Shown here: one piece after another, positions 12,063-12,367 of the stretch
How the letters are laid out: each line of letters starts with the position of its first letter
Position numbering within the stretch: position 1 is the first letter of the stretch
Source of the DNA: Oscillospiraceae bacterium
Lineage (GTDB): Bacteria; Bacillota; Clostridia; Oscillospirales; Ruminococcaceae
Length of the DNA: 12,367 nucleotides
Direction: 5' to 3'
Assembly (NCBI GenBank): GCA_016303235.1
Contig: JAEDMB010000049.1
Span: 1-12,367, forward strand
Position numbers and translations under genes: made by a program
The notes under the pieces: generated by a model
What the model was told of the DNA's origin: nothing
What the model saw: only the letters and a program-made list of their open reading frames with translations
Databases searched by the model: none

Positions 12063-12367
12063 ATGGAATTTTTGGACGCAGTTATTCAGGGCATTATTCA
12101 GGGGCTTACGGAGTTCCTGCCGGTATCAAGCTCCGGACATCTTGCACTTTATCAGCACTATTTCGGCAAATCAGAGGACAGCTCCGGACTTTTTTTCTCG
12201 GCAATACTTCATCTCGGAACACTTCTTGCAACAGTTCTTGCATTCAGAACGGAAATCTGGGCATTGATAAAGGAATTTTTTGCAATGTTCGGAGACTTAT
12301 TCAAAGGAAAGCTTTTCAAAACAAAAATGAATCCCGAAAGACGTATGATTGTTATGCTTATAGTTTC
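12063..12367 (+). CDS. uppP: Undecaprenyl-diphosphatase UppP (BacA), partial
   Basis: The first 101 codons are present; the window ends inside the gene. The product begins MEFLDAVIQGIIQGLTEFLPVSSSGHLALYQHYF, the hallmark membrane motif of UppP with its Glu and Ser/His residues. Hydrophobic segments FSAILHLGTLLATVLAF and ERRMIVMLIV follow. It removes phosphate from undecaprenyl pyrophosphate at the membrane, recycling the lipid carrier for peptidoglycan and other wall polymers, and its excess gives bacitracin resistance. The first Glu of the GIVEG form is Gln here (GIIQG), a common variant in Firmicutes. CGGAGG lies 6 nt before ATG at 12063. Confidence 0.95.
   Translation, partial: MEFLDAVIQGIIQGLTEFLPVSSSGHLALYQHYFGKSEDSSGLFFSAILHLGTLLATVLAFRTEIWALIKEFFAMFGDLFKGKLFKTKMNPERRMIVMLIV

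Overview
The window is AT-rich DNA with strong AGGAGG-type ribosome binding sites, 17-nt-spaced sigma-A promoters and heavy use of ATA isoleucine codons. A cotJABC spore-coat type operon, a YozG/DUF2975 pair, a YitT transporter-like protein and a secreted cohesin-like/dockerin protein together point to a gut or rumen Clostridia, most likely a Ruminococcus-like member of the Oscillospiraceae. The taxonomic call is an inference from gene content.

Layout. 1-702: the tail of an unidentified gene, then an alpha/beta hydrolase reading frame broken by one in-frame TGA, then a strong terminator. 740-2758: an operon of an XRE-AbrB regulator, an ABC ATPase and an ABC-2 permease, with a palindrome over the -10 box and a terminator at the end. 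2774-3733: a YitT-family membrane protein with its own promoter. It meets the next operon tail to tail with a 23-bp coding overlap. 6297-3711 (minus): a four-gene operon of DUF2975 membrane protein, YozG-like HTH, DUF2809 membrane protein and DUF4153/DUF4173 membrane protein; the last three genes overlap one another. 7548-6337 (minus): cotJA-cotJB-cotJC with a terminator.

7660-9151: a tnpB-only IS200/IS605-type element with palindromes at both ends, its own promoter and an intact RuvC triad but no zinc ribbon and no tnpA. It sits exactly between the stop codon of a LysR gene and a terminator hairpin at 7625-7657 that probably once served that gene. 11155-9152 (minus): a likely operon of a secreted cohesin-like/dockerin protein, an unrecognised 43-residue small protein and the LysR regulator. 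11178-12367 (plus): a ClpP-like TepA-type serine protease and the start of uppP (undecaprenyl-diphosphatase), driven by a promoter divergent from the dockerin operon.

The most notable points are the TnpB element and what it does to the lysR locus (predicted guide RNA reading antisense into lysR, separation from the terminator), the 43-residue gene between the dockerin protein and LysR, the compact membrane-protein operon around the YozG-like regulator, and the nonsense-interrupted hydrolase with an otherwise intact catalytic triad. No CRISPR array, rRNA or tRNA was seen.
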